DNA from: Euglena gracilis
Taxonomy: Eukaryota > Euglenida > Euglenophyceae > Euglenales
Direction of reading: 5' to 3'
NCBI GenBank assembly: GCA_039621445.1
Contig: CP154957.1
Span: 31,266,399-31,330,398, forward strand
Length of the DNA stretch: 64,000 nt
Every line of letters begins with the position of its first letter. Within the stretch, counting starts at the first letter, position 1. Shown one piece after another: positions 1-22,637 of the stretch. The translations under genes were made by a program, and so were the position numbers. Under the pieces are notes generated by a model. The model had not been told where the DNA came from. It ran no database searches and saw only the letters and a list, made by a program, of their open reading frames with translations.

Positions 1-61
1 ACGATGTATTTTCCTCACTGTTGCACTGGAATGAAAACGTCTCAATTCATGTGGGAGAGAG

Positions 62-2922
62 TCAGCTTCGGGAATAGCTGCAACCAGGGCAGGTGAGCCA
101 CCGTTGCCTTGAACTGGGATGCCTGCAAAGAGACAAGAAGAGAATGGTAAAGTTTTGGAGACTTGCTGAACCTTGGGCTTTTGGGATTGCTGCTATTCTT
201 GTATCTCTGCATCTACTTCTGTTGCACCAAACTGAAATAGAGATTGGTTCAGAAAGCAAAACGATGTTGACAAGCAACAAGCTGGCAAAAAGAACTGGGA
301 AAATTGAGAAATTGAAAACTCGAGTAAAATTGGTAACAAAACACAGCTTTCTTGGGTTGCTCTGTAATATAGGTTGCATGATGTGGGGTTATTGACGGAG
401 ACAAAGAAAAACATGCAGCACCAAATCACACGCATCCGAAGGCACACAAACACAAAGCAGGAAGACAGCGTGCTTGCATGGACCACGGGCACCCCTTCGC
501 CGCGCGCACCTCCTTCACGTTCGCCAGGTACAGCCCCTCGCGCAGGGTGCTGGTGTTGATGGCCTGCGGGGTGAGCAGCATCGTCCGCAGCCACCGCTGG
601 CAGAGGTTGGGCTGGGTCCAGTGGTCCAGCGGGCACCCGTTGCGCCCGGCGGCAGGCACGGTCCGCCGAGGGTTGCATCACCCGACAGCCACCCCCCACC
701 GTCCGTGCCCCCCTGTAGACTTGAAGGCTCCCTCGGTGAAGAGCGACGGGAGTGACCACCAAGGGATTCCCAGGATGGGGTGTGGGGGGCAACCCCGCCA
801 TCCCCTTTGTTCCGTCGGCGGGCAACTCGCTGCAAAGTGTTCGGAATTCAAGTGGAGTCCTTCAACGAGCGCCACGAGGTCAAGAATCCAAAAAATCCAC
901 TCACTCCAAACTGCCAACGCTGCATTGGGAATGCAAACCTGAATGCTGTGTTTCCATAACGGGGCATGATGTGGAGTGACGTTATGACAAGTGCTGTGTG
1001 CTGTGTGCTGTGTGATGGCAGAGCCTGGCTAGCACTGGCTTGCATCCGCGCTGGCTCCTGGAAAAGAGAATTATGGAGAGGAACAAAGCATAGGGGCAAC
1101 CAGACACAGAATGGTGTCACCACCGCAGACCAAGAATAAAAGTCAGATGGAAATGAATGAAGAAGGCCACTAATATTAAAACAAATGAACTTTGGAATTC
1201 TTAGACGGGGAGACTGGGAGCTCGAAAAAATTCAATGCAAAAAAAATGCTTCAGACGAACGTGATCCGCTTGATGGTTAGCATCGGTAAGGAGCTGCAAT
1301 GAGGAATGAGCCCGACGCAATGTGCCAAGGGCGGGGCCCGCACCTGGAAGAACTCGGTCAGGATGTTCATCTCCCGGTACTCCGCCTCCGCGCTGAGGAA
1401 CAGCACCGACGCCGGCCACCCGGCCCACTCCGGGTCGAGGGCGTTGGGCCCGCAGTACTCCACGCCGGGGCCGGCCGCCTCCCCGCACCACCACTCCCGC
1501 CACGGCGGCGTGAACGGCTGGGCGTAGAGCCGCACGGGGCGGGTGTGGTACTGGCACAGCGCCGCGAACTTCCCCGGCAGGTCCGTCATCGACGTCACGC
1601 GTGCGGAGGGCTCTCGGGTCCGGGGGGGGGGGCAGCAAGAAGCGCTGGCGAAAAAAGGGGGGGACGCCCGGCAGCCCCGCGTCCGTTTGTATGGGAATGG
1701 CAGCCGGTGGGTGGCGATGACGCTGGCCAACGCCTCCGCTAGAGCAAGGGGGCCGCGGCTGTCCAGCCACTCCCGAACCTACAAGAGAAGAAGAGCCAGC
1801 CCATTGCTGACCCCTCGACGCTGTTCTTTTGGCATTTGATCGTGTGAGAGAGGGGGGATCGGGGGGTCAAAGAGGACCATTTTGAATATTGGAGGTGAGG
1901 GGCTGTCATGCCCCTTTTTTTTTTTGTTGGGCCAAAGTGAGCCAGTTGGGAGGGGGAACGACCTGACAGAACCGCACTGTGGCGTTCTCAGTTACCCATC
2001 GGCAGACGCGCCTAACCCATCGCCCATAAAAAAGTCCACAGCGAAGCCGCAAGCCACAGCCAGAGCATACCATTGCTGAGCGACCCCCGGGGGGGAGGGG
2101 GTCACTTTCCACTCTGAAAAACCTAGTCAGTCACTTTTTCCCAAAAAAAACCAGTCAGTAACTTTCCCCCCCCCCCGGGGGGGGGAATCGGCCACTCTTG
2201 AATGATGAGGAGGAGGCAATGAACATTTGCCAAAAAGTGTCAAAAAATTCCAAAAAAATTCCGGCGCCTTCGGCGCCGGGCCAGCCACATTTTCATTTTC
2301 GGGCTTACCCCACCCCCCAGGGGGGGGTTCTTCTTGTAGTTCTTGGCCAGAAAACCAGTCAGTCACTCTGAAAAAACCAGTCAGTCAGCCAGAGACGTTT
2401 TAGAGTGTTTCTCACCACAGGCAGACACTTGCCCGGAAACCCCCTGCTGTCATAGAATGAGAGTCAAACCTTGGCCTCCGGCACATTCAATTGAGAGTCT
2501 GTGAGATACTCCTCAGCGATAGTGGTCAGTGGCAGGAGACGGCCATCTAATTTGTGACCTGATGTGTAGTGTCTGCTGCGGCAGGCTGGCTAAGATGTGC
2601 CTTTGCCACCGTAGAAAAAGGCAGGAGCAGGAGATTAAATGAAACACGTGGAGCTTAAAAAAGGACACAAAAAACACAAAAGTGTGTGTTTCACTTCCCA
2701 GAGAAACGCCACGGTGGGCCATCCCATTGCGGCGTGTTCTTGTGTGGGGCTCACATGGCTCAGCACAGACAAATGCGTCTGCCGCCCCCCGGCAGCGAGG
2801 GCCCGCACGCCGGCCGCTGCCCACCGCCGCGCCTCGTCCCCCTGGAGCGCCACCTCCCGGTCCCGCTTCCGGCGCTGCTGGGTCGCGTCGTCGCGGGTGT
2901 CCAGGGTCGACGGGCCGTCCAT
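62..2922 (-). CDS. Unrecognised four-exon gene, about 266 aa
   Basis: Function unknown. Proposed exons are 2922-2767, 1778-1350, 647-493 and 122-62; they total 801 nt, an intact frame ending in TGA. The ATG lies 19 nt after a CAG at 2944-2942 that could be a spliced-leader acceptor. The N-terminus is basic and polar (MDGPSTLDTRDDATQQ, then QRRKRDRE). The middle is Trp-rich (PPWREWWCGEAAGPGVEYCG) and is followed by LDHWTQPNLCQRWLRTMLL. Introns 1 and 3 are GT-AG. Intron 2 (1349-648) is non-conventional. Residues between YKRT and SMTDLPG in exon 2 look intron-like, so a short in-frame intron may be hidden there. The third-exon frame was chosen because its composition looks like a protein; the other two frames are Arg/Pro/Ala translations of GC-rich DNA. 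The last exon is the least certain. No signal peptide is evident. Confidence 0.5.
648..1349 (-). other. Non-conventional intron, unrecognised gene
   Basis: The 5' end reads TTC-CAG and the 3' end CTG-CCGCC, matching NNNCAG...CTGNNNNN. Splicing joins ACCGAGTTC to GGGCGCAAC in frame. CAGG can pair with CCTG. A GT-AG alternative (CAG|GTGCGG to CCCAG|CCCAAC) is also in frame but would drop nine protein-like residues. Confidence 0.5.
2056..2390. repeat. Dispersed repeat, family B copy 1
   Basis: It starts ACCATTGCTGAGCGAC, followed by a C/G homopolymer hairpin and several copies of CACTCTGAAAAACCAGTCAGTCA. Internally it has a CGGCGCCTTCGGCGCCGG hairpin and ends in further CCAGTCAGTCA units. It lies in intron 1 of the leftmost gene. 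A near-identical copy is at about 48024-48440, and partial relatives are at about 3050-3360 and 41900-42140. No coding capacity is visible. Confidence 0.75.
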
Positions 2923-2941
2923 TGAGGGGCCCAGCCCACCC

Positions 2942-2944
2942 CTG
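2942..2944 (-). other. Candidate spliced-leader acceptor
   Basis: CTCCGCAG stands just upstream of the start codon at 2922, leaving a 19-nt leader. Euglenid mRNAs commonly receive a trans-spliced leader; use of this AG is inferred only from position. Confidence 0.4.
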
Positions 2945-4801
2945 CGGAGGCGGCGGCAACAGAGGACAAGGAGCTGCCGCCATTTTGGCGCCGCAGGCAC
3001 GGATGCACCCGAGGGGATGGAACGCATCCCCACCATACAATTTATTGTACTGACTCCCAGGGGTCACTCGCACTCTTCCAAAAACCAGTCACACACCACC
3101 CATACTCCCCCCCCTCGAAATCCTTTCAGCCATTGGCCCCCCCCCCCCCCCGGGGGGTCGGCCACTCTGGAATCCACAAAGCGACCACAAACATGAAAAA
3201 AACACCAAAAATCCTCGTCTTTGGCGCCGGGCGCCAGGTCACAGGGGCACTGTAGTGGTTTTTTGCCGACTGCCCCCCCCCCGGGGAGGGGGTCTGATCC
3301 AAAAACTAGTCAGTCACTCTGAAAAAAATCCTCTGATGGGGGGGGGGTCGGCCAGTGACTACGTGGCTGTATGGCCCCCGCTGGACGGATGGCATGCCAT
3401 CAGTCCGGTGCCACATTTAACGTATATATACATCAGGGGTATGCATATGTTGCTTCATTGCATTAATCTTGTGCAGACGGAACAAACGGCACATGACATC
3501 TTCTGCATGACTTTTTGCGGGGGAGAATGCAAGCATCCTGCGCATATTCCTCATTCACAAGCATGCCGGAGGGGGCGGGTGGTCAGCCAGCAGTCGTTTT
3601 CCAGCCAGCCTGATGACTTTTCTAGCCTCTGAGCTGATCCCCTCCCGCCGGGGCCCTGATTCAAGCCATTTTTTTCACTGCAAGATCTGGCTTTTTTTGT
3701 TTTTTCTGCTGCGACTTTCGATCTTTGGGCTGGCTGGAGCTGGGCCCAAACTGGGGAATAAAAGACTAGACAGTCAAAACTGAAGAAAGGATCACAGACA
3801 GAAGATCCTGAGACTCAAAATAAAATTTGGCAACGCCACCCGCCGTTGGAAAAATACGTCAGTGGTCGGCCGCTCTTTGGGTGACTGGACAGCAATCAAA
3901 AGTTCGTCGTTGTGAGGTGCAGGGCTGGAAAATGGCTGGTAGCTGCCAAGACCCCCGGATCCCCGAACGTCAAACAAAGGGCTTTGTTCCAGGGTATAAA
4001 TTCACTTGGGGGGGCACTTTCCCCGAGCCCAAACCCAGATAACCACATCTGTTTGGAAAAAAAAACCATTTCACCAATACCCCCCCTGCTGAGGGGGGGG
4101 TCAACCACCCACCCACCCACTCAAATCCAGCCAAAAATGGCCAAAAACCCTTGAAAAACTTTCCAGAACGGCCTTTGGACAAACCAAATCCTGACGTGTG
4201 GTGCACCCCCCTTCCAGAGGGTGTCAGGCAGGGGATTTTTTAGGACCGGGGGGGAGGGGGGTCCCCCCCCCCCCCCCCCCCCGGGGCCCCCCCGGGGGGG
4301 GGGGGGGGGGTCCCGGGGAACCCACAAAAAAAAAGGCCGAAAAACGGCGAAAAGTGCTAAAAATAGCAATTTTCAAAAAAAATTCGGTGCCTTTGGCGCC
4401 GAAAATTATATCCCACCCCCCTCCAGGGGGGGGGGGGCTCGGCCAGACCCACCCACCCTACCCCCCCCTCCCCCTGGGGGTCCACGATTAAAAAAATCCC
4501 TGGTGTCACAACTTGCCCCCCACTCTTGAAAATCTGCCCCCCCCCCCGGGGGGTCACACAGGTGGTAACTGAATCCATGTTCCAGGCACTTCTGCCTCTT
4601 GCTGAACGTGACACAAGCACCGCAGCTGTGTCACATTTGGGCCCGTCGTCATCACTGTGACCGTGTAGCACCCGGCAGCGCCCGGGATGCCAGCAGCGTG
4701 TTCCCACTCACATTCCAGTCGCCCGCACTGAGGTCGGCCGCCAATGGGTCCACCGTCAGCCAGTCGGACCATCAAACCCACCCGCCACCGCCCCGGCACG
4801 G
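2945..4801. other. Spacer between the unrecognised gene and the decarboxylase gene
   Basis: No convincing exon on either strand. It holds a family B-like repeat (about 3050-3360), plain A/T-rich sequence to about 3960, a GC-homopolymer segment, and the CAG...CTG element at 4229-4502. Transcription terminators cannot be recognised. Confidence 0.6.
4229..4502. mobile_element. Miniature inverted-repeat element, family A
   Basis: The left end is CAGGGGATTTTTTAGGACC. The right end is TCCACGATTAAAAAAATCCC followed by TG, giving inverted CAGGG.../...CCCTG termini. Flanking octamers are GTGTCAGG (4221-4228) and GTGTCACA (4503-4510), a 6/8 target-site duplication. The interior has C/G homopolymer hairpins, GCTAAAAATAGCA and a GGCGCC hairpin near ATATCCCACC. 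Relatives are at about 28088, 60156 and 61915. Confidence 0.7.
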
Positions 4802-7668
<2,867 letters not shown>

Positions 7669-7716
7669 CGGCGCAGTGAAGCACCGGGAATGCCACCGCG
7701 GCGCAGAGCGTCCACA

Positions 7717-8410
7717 CTGCAAAGGCCCAGAGCAGGGGTCTTGGGTTCTTTGGTCAGTTGAGGACAACGCCGAGAGCATTGCCTTGGCACGCGTCAGCCG
7801 CAGCGCACCCACAAGCACCGGGCAACGACCTTCTCTGGAGAGTATTCGAGATGCGGACAGGAGCCCCATGGCATTTTTTCTTGCAAACGTTTCCTGCTCT
7901 TTTCCACATTCAGCTTGAAAAAAATGCAGAAAGACAACTGGGCTGGGCTGGGGGTTTGCCGGTGGGCGATCCCCTTCCATGTGACGATGACGTCCCTTTG
8001 GCGCACCTCCCTGCTCGCTCTCCCTCCTCACGCATAACGCATCCTGTTGGCAGTGACAGTGGGGCTTCGGGGTGGTGGCAGGTGTATGGGCAGCACGCTG
8101 ATGCTTTGCTTTACAGGTGAGGTTTGGATGGCAGTTGTGTGCATCCACTGCCATCCAAACCGCACGTCCACTGGCAGTTGGTGCAAAAACCTGGGTATGA
8201 AATGAAATGCATTGAGATGCCGATCGGAGTAAATCCTCGTATATATGGGGGCTGCGGTGCTGTGAACCACTACGAAGCGGCGTCGCCCAAATGGGCGTTC
8301 CGACCGAGCTGTCACTCTTTCACACAGCTTCTGGGGATGCCTATGATGGGCCAGAGGCGTCCGCTGCAGCCAAATTGGGAAGTGCACCGCGGTACTGCGG
8401 AGGCGTCAGG
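7717..8410. other. Spacer between PPCDC and the coiled-coil gene
   Basis: Mixed-composition DNA with no supported exon. A short inverted repeat (TTTGGATGGCAG with its complement CTGCCATCCAAA) lies at about 8127-8162. Confidence 0.5.
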
Positions 8411-16586
<8,176 letters not shown>

Positions 16587-16629
16587 GACCGCCTTCGGCG
16601 CCGCGCGGGCGCCGGGGGGCTGGCGGCGG

Positions 16630-18562
16630 CTGCGGGGCAGTGGGTGGAGCGGGTTGACTGACGGCCATGGCACACAGTTCGGCCCAGCTGTGTGACCTGC
16701 CAAGCTGCATTCGGCCTCCAGCTTGCAGCAAGGGAGCAGGCTCGTTTAAGACCCCCAGGGGCACCAAGGTTGGTTGTAAAATTATATATCAGGCCCAAAA
16801 AGTTTTTAGGAACTAACAGCCGGGCAAAAAATCAAGCGCAATTTTCATCGGCCTTTGGACCCAGAAATTTACGGATTTTTTTTCAGTACCAAATTCGAAA
16901 AGCAAATCGGACGAATTCTGGGGCCTTTTCAGGAATGTTTACAGTTTTCTTAAACATGCTTCAAAACAAAACAAATTTAAAGAATATTTAAATTAGCACT
17001 GTGCCTCTCACTCCTCGATAGGGCCTGGACCAGGCTGTTTTTTACCAACCCGGGGGGAGGGGGGGTCCGGAGTGCCCTTGAGTGCCTGCCCAGGCAGGCA
17101 CTACCCCCCCCCGGGGGGGTCAGATTTCGGCCTGTGCCCAGGAACTTTCCTCAGAAAATAACCTTTTTTTTGAGCCTTCCGGCGCCTTCGGCGCCGGAGT
17201 GCCTGCTAGGCACTTTTGGCCGAGTGCCCTACCCCCCCCCCGCCAGGGCAGAACGGGAAGGCCTGGTGGGGGGGGGGCGACCCCCCCACTCTGGACGGAG
17301 GGGTGGTGGGTCGACCCCCCCCACCCACCACAGCACTTTCACCGATTTCGGAAAACGGGGATTTTGGCCAGAAAAAAAATTGAAATTTTTTGTGAAAAAT
17401 GCACCCAAAACACATGATTTTTTGATGGAAAACCACATTTTTTAACAAAAAATCTCAAATTTTCAGGGTTAAAAATTGGTCCTTTCTAGGAGGGGGGGTG
17501 AAAAAAACGAATGTCAAAAAAAGTGGACAAAATTTTGGCACAGTCAAAATTTACTGACATTTTTTCTCGTTGAAATTGTTTGGACTTTCAATAGCATTTT
17601 TTGCTTCAAAAACCTCTCAAAATCAACATTTTGAGAAAATGTTGAATTTTTGGAAGGTGTGAAAAAATGGGGTTTGGGGTGGTTTTAGGGGGACCCCCCC
17701 TATATCCCTATATGGTCCCAAAATGGGAAAACACCCGGCGCCGAAGGCGCTGGAAAAAAATTTTGGGTCCAAAAATTGGTGCTCCCAGAAATACGGGAAG
17801 AGGTGGTGGGGGGGTGGTCGACCCCCCCACCCACCACGCAGGGGGTGGGGGGGGGGGGTCGACCCCCCCCCCACCCACCCTGGCTGTTCGGCCGATTCCC
17901 GTTCTGCCCTGCCCCCCAGGCCAGATTTTTGTGCCTTGGGGCACCCCCCCGGGTGGGGTCGGCACCTGACTAAAACACAGCCTGGCCTGGACCATAGATT
18001 CACTCTTTTGCAAGAGCCCCTCCAGCAGGGTGGCAATCGATTTGAGCAAATTTGGAAAAAATAAAATACTTCAGAGAAAAAACAATACACATTGGCATCC
18101 AGAAAACAAAAAACACCAGAAAAAAAAACACAAATTGAACCAAATTTTTTTCGGCTTACAAAAAGCGAAAAAATGAACCAAAGCTTTGGGGAATCCATAA
18201 ACATGAATGTTAAAAAAAATGGTCGAAAAAGGTGGGCAGAAATGGTGGGCTGATGAGCCAGAGGTAATTCCCAGAGAGTTTAGCTTACACCTGAACTGGC
18301 ATGGTCAACTGAGAAAGAGGGGGAGGGATAACCTCACCTCGGCCTCTAAGGCTAGGGGGAGGCGCAGAACATGGGGCAAATCATGTCCACCATACGAAGC
18401 ACATGTTGGTCACACAGACAAACGTGACATCCATGACATGCAAAATAGGGTGGGGAGAGGGGCTGGTTGGTGCAATTGGCGCAGAGAGACAGGGCAAGAG
18501 GAGGGGCAGGAGCACATCGCTGTCAGAGTGAATCAAATGATACTGGTGAGGGTCAGAGTTGG
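16630..18562. other. Spacer between the coiled-coil and actin-like genes
   Basis: No supported exon. It contains the CAGGGCAGAACGGG element (17244-17911) within a region of long C/G runs, flanked by A/T-rich DNA. Confidence 0.6.
17244..17911. mobile_element. CAGGGCAGAACGGGAA inverted-repeat element, family C
   Basis: The left end is CAGGGCAGAACGGGAAGGCC and the right end GATTCCCGTTCTGCCCTG, an inverted repeat of at least 15 bp. Flanks are CCCCCCGC and CCCCCCAG, a 6/8 direct repeat that is weak because it is mostly C. The interior carries GTCGACCCCCC hairpins and long A/T-rich DNA with no ORF. A 113-bp relative is at 55071-55183. Confidence 0.65.
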
Positions 18563-20306
18563 TCAGAAGCAATTGCGGTGCACCACGTTGGGATTCTCGT
18601 CGTACTCCGCCCGCGTCACCCAGCGCCAGGCTTCATTTGCACCACAGTCCATGGTTCGGGAAATGTCGCCGGAGGCAAAAAACAAACCATGATGGATCAC
18701 ACTGCCATGAAAACTTGAAACCCTGCAAACTAGCAGCAGCCGCCCCGCCCCACACCTGTTGCACCTCCTCCTTTGCCCCCAGCCTTTGTCCCCAGCCTTC
18801 CCAAAGCGTCCAACCTCCTCCCTGCGCTGCAGTGGGACGCCTGCCCAGAACTCCTGGAACGTCGGCAGGGACGCGAGGATGGAGCCGCCGATCCACGCCG
18901 CGTACTTCCGCTCTGTGGCAGCGAACACCTTGATCTTCTCCGCCGGCACCACGTCCATCAGCTCCCTCAGCATCTGTGGCGGCCGGGGCGCGGTTTAGGG
19001 TCCCGGGCAACGGGGGCGACACAGTGAATGGACACGTCGGGGGACTGTGCGGGGGCAGTGTTGGAAGCCGGGATTCTAGACGAGGCGACCCTCAGGGCCG
19101 AGTTGGGCATTCGAAGAAAGCCAGCGGTGGTGGCGCTTGCACTGGCAACGATGGGCTACGCTGGGCACACCCAGGCAAAGAGAAACACACGGAACGGACA
19201 ACACCCGGAGCTGAGGGTGGAGGGGAGACCCGCTCTTGCATCCCCTTGAACATGGTGGTGCCCCCCGACAGCACCACGTTGCCGTAGAGGAGGCCCGTGA
19301 TGTCTGGGCCGCACCCCTGCTGTGCGCTGCGCCGCAAGCCCGTCAAAGGTAACCTCCTCCGGGGAAATCCGTTGGAACTAAACGTTGTGTGATTTTGGGG
19401 GTGAATTTCAACAAGTTACAGAAGGAGCAGTCGTCAGAGCAGTCAGACAACCCCAAAGGTAGGGAAGCCAGTGGATGGGGGAAGCAATGGCACGGTTCGG
19501 ATCGCACTTCTTGACAGACTCGATGGCGGTGGCGTGGAGGCCCTTCTTCATCTTGGCGGAGGCACTCCCGTACACGTTGGGGTGGAACAGGGCCTCACAG
19601 CACGTGAAGCGTTCCGGACCTGCAAAATGCGGGGCAGATGCTTTTTTTTTAGAATCCGGGGGGAGGGGAGGTCCAGACCCACCCACCCACCCACCACTTT
19701 TGGGTGTGAATTTCGGGGCCCAAAAATTTACTCAGCGCTTTGTGCCGAAAATTTGAGGAAAACCTCCACTCGCCACCCACCCCCACGGGTCACCAACTTT
19801 CAAATCTCTGGTCCGGGGGTGGCGGGTATGAAGAACCTTTTTTCTTTTTTTGGACCCTCCCTTCCATGGAGGGGGGTCCGTAGGGAAACAAAATGTCACA
19901 CATACCAACACCCTGACTCAATTCCAGATGGATCAGTGAAAAAATACATTGCTGCCACCAGGAGCACCTAATGGATCAGTACTGGGAGAGTCATCCACAG
20001 GGCACCAGAGACGAGCTGAGTATAATGACGGTGAATGAAGGTGGCATGAGTTCAGGTCCTGCACCCAACCACGAGTGGCGGGGCAGAGCACCTGCTCACT
20101 GCAGGAGAACCCACTGTGTACTGTGTGGCTGATTGGCAAAGCGTGAGGAGGTGAGATGTTGTGTTGCTCCCACAACCAACCTCTAACACTGGACGGAGGC
20201 ATGGCAGCTTGTTACTGGGTCAAAAAAAACAGACCAACTCTCTCAGGGGTTGAAATGCTGACTTTGTACGACACCACATAATACTCGCACACACAAAAAC
20301 ACAACG

Positions 20307-20344
<38 letters not shown>

Positions 20345-22614
20345 TCCACACACACACACACACACCCCACACATACACACACGTGCACGCGTGCGCACGA
20401 ACAAACCCAGCTTGATTTGGGTGCCGTCCGGCAGGATGTGCTTCGCCACATTGTCCTTGTCCCGGTCATTCTGCGACGCCCGGTAGTCCTGTGCCACCTG
20501 GCAGAGCTTCTCCTTTAGGAAGCCGCACACCTCCGTTTCGTGAGCCGCTGCGGGTGGAGTGGATTAGTGCCGTACCGGCGGGGAACAATTGACAACAGGA
20601 AATATTCTGTCAGGAAAAACATTGGACAAATCCTGAAATGGCAGGAACAATTTCTGGACGCTGGCTTAAACGGGCGAGAAAAATCCTGGACAAAAAACTC
20701 TTGTGAACGCATTATTCAGGTAAACACATCAGAATTCACATCGCAAAGTATCCCAAATCCAAATTTCAAAGTTGGTCAATCCCTAAATTCCAAATTGAAA
20801 ATTAAAAAAAAATGCTCCATTTCGTTCTGAAAGGTCAATACACCTTCTGAACAAGTGATTTGGAACAAAAATACATTCCAAGGATCGGCGTTCAGTGGGG
20901 GGAATTGGAATTATCTTACATTTGTCGGGGAAAATTCTGGGCGGGTCCTTAAAATAGCGAAAATATCCTGGACGAGATTTTGTCCAGAATTTTTCCAACA
21001 ATGCTTTTTCTCGTTCAAATTCCCCAGTGGTCAAAAAATTGTTGGCACCCCACCCAGTATGGGAAAGAGCCGAGAGGTCACCAACACCCATTTGGGATGG
21101 GAAAGATGCCACCGCGCAAACCACGCAGCACCAAGCATGACACACAAATCACAGATCACAGATTACGCTCTGGCCCCACAAATGCACAAGCTGTGGGGAG
21201 GGGGCACCTGGGAAGCGGACCCCCTGGGCGGCCAGCAGCTCCCGCACGTAGTGGGTGAGGTCGAGGCCCCCGAAGTCGACTTGCAGGATGGAGTGGAACA
21301 GGGAATAGCCCTCGAAGACCGGCACCGTGTGGCACGTGCTGTTGCCTGCGGGAGATAAACCGTGCAAAGCGCCGGGGCAACAGGACACGGCCTTTCCGCA
21401 CCTGTTGGATCGCTGCAGCGTCGCTTGGAAGCACGCAAAAGCCGGGGGTGGGGGTGGACGCCTCCGGGAGGGGAGCGATGGCGGCCCCCGTGCCGCAAAC
21501 GGCTGGCCACCGCATGGGCGAGCACCCCAAACGCGCCTGCCTCCACCACGATGCCGGTGGTGCGGCCGCTGGAGTACACCGACAGCACGGGGGCGACGGA
21601 GACGTACAGCGCCGGGACGCCGAGCTTCTCGAAGAAGATCTGGCACATCCGCTCGCGGTTCTCCTTCGGGCAGAGGGCGGGCTCCGTCAGCAGGATGGGG
21701 GTGCTGGGGTCGTCCGGCCGTACCTGAGATTCATACGGAGAGTCCACGCAGCAAGGGTTGGCGCTGATCCGGTTCCATGTGAGGGGGCGGAAGAGCTGGT
21801 CAATCACAGAACGCATGAGCACATGTGCACGCGCGTGCAGGAGGTGGTGCCTGACAAGAGTCTGCCAGCCCCAGTGGACCCAGCAAACCAGCCATAATCG
21901 GGGCTCGGACAAATCACAATTCACAGGTGGTTCCGCAGACCCCAACACGGATGCTTCTCAAGCGACGTGCAGGAGCCAGTGTGCCCGAGACATCCACACA
22001 TGCACAAAACACACACGCACACACTCGCTCACTCACGCAATCATTCGCTCACACACTTGCACACCTTGAGACAGTCAGTGTAGAGGTACTCCCAGATCTT
22101 CTCCATCGCCTCCCAGTCTGAGACGTTGCCATGCTGGATAGGGCACACGATGTCCAGCTCCTCCCTGCGCTTGGCGGCCTGCGGGCCAGTGGCAACGACA
22201 GAAGGGGAAAAGCAAGGCAACGAGAGAAGGAAAGTAAAAAGGAATTCCTTGATATGTTTCGGTGTTGTTGTGTCGGCAGAACGACAAACAAAATGGTATT
22301 TGGAAAAAGAAACAACAACAACCCAGCAACACCAATGATAAGCACAATGGTGGCCAAAGCTATACACAAATATCTCCGCGCTCAGGTACACGGACCTGGT
22401 TGCACACAAAGGTCTCCTTCGGGTCCCCCTTGCTGCCCTTCCGGGTTCCGGCGCACGTCGGGATGATGATGCGCGGGCAGTCGTCCCCACTGAAGCCGGA
22501 CTTGAGGGTGCCGCCCCCCGTGTCCAGCACCACCGCGTTGTCGTGCACCGCCGCAATCTCGTCCGGCAGTGGCACGTTCTTCAGCAGCTTCGCGGTGTTG
22601 ACGGCCATCTTCAT
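18563..22614 (-). CDS. Divergent actin-like protein
   Basis: Actin-fold ATPase-family protein of 394 aa, close to actin length. Exons are 22614-22396, 22178-22065, 21723-21537, 21345-21208, 20547-20407, 19619-19494, 19303-19230, 18973-18847 and 18621-18563; they total 1185 nt, exactly in frame. Landmarks are [17 protein letters not shown] (phosphate loop 1), [14 protein letters not shown] (loop 2), [37 protein letters not shown], and the C-terminus NVVHRNCF. The N-terminus is about 20 residues longer than in actin. Loop 2 reads EAGNSTCH where actin has DSGDGVTH, and the residue aligned with catalytic Gln137 is Ala, so normal ATP hydrolysis is doubtful. It may be an actin-related protein or a euglenid-specific actin paralogue; I cannot assign a subfamily. 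One intron is non-conventional and one is GC-AG. The start follows a CAG at 22640-22638. Confidence 0.9.
18622..18846 (-). other. Non-conventional intron, actin-like gene last intron
   Basis: The ends are GGG-CAGGC...GCCTG-GCGCT, matching NNNCAG...CTGNNNNN. Excision joins TTCT to GGGTGACG, giving the expected [16 protein letters not shown] pairs with GCCTG. Octamers GTTCTGGG and GCGCTGGG match at 6/8. Confidence 0.9.
20309..20385. repeat. CA/TG microsatellite
   Basis: Interrupted (CA)n in the intron after exon 5 of the actin-like gene. Confidence 0.95.
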
Positions 22615-22637
22615 CGTGCCCTGGGTGGGCCTTTGGC

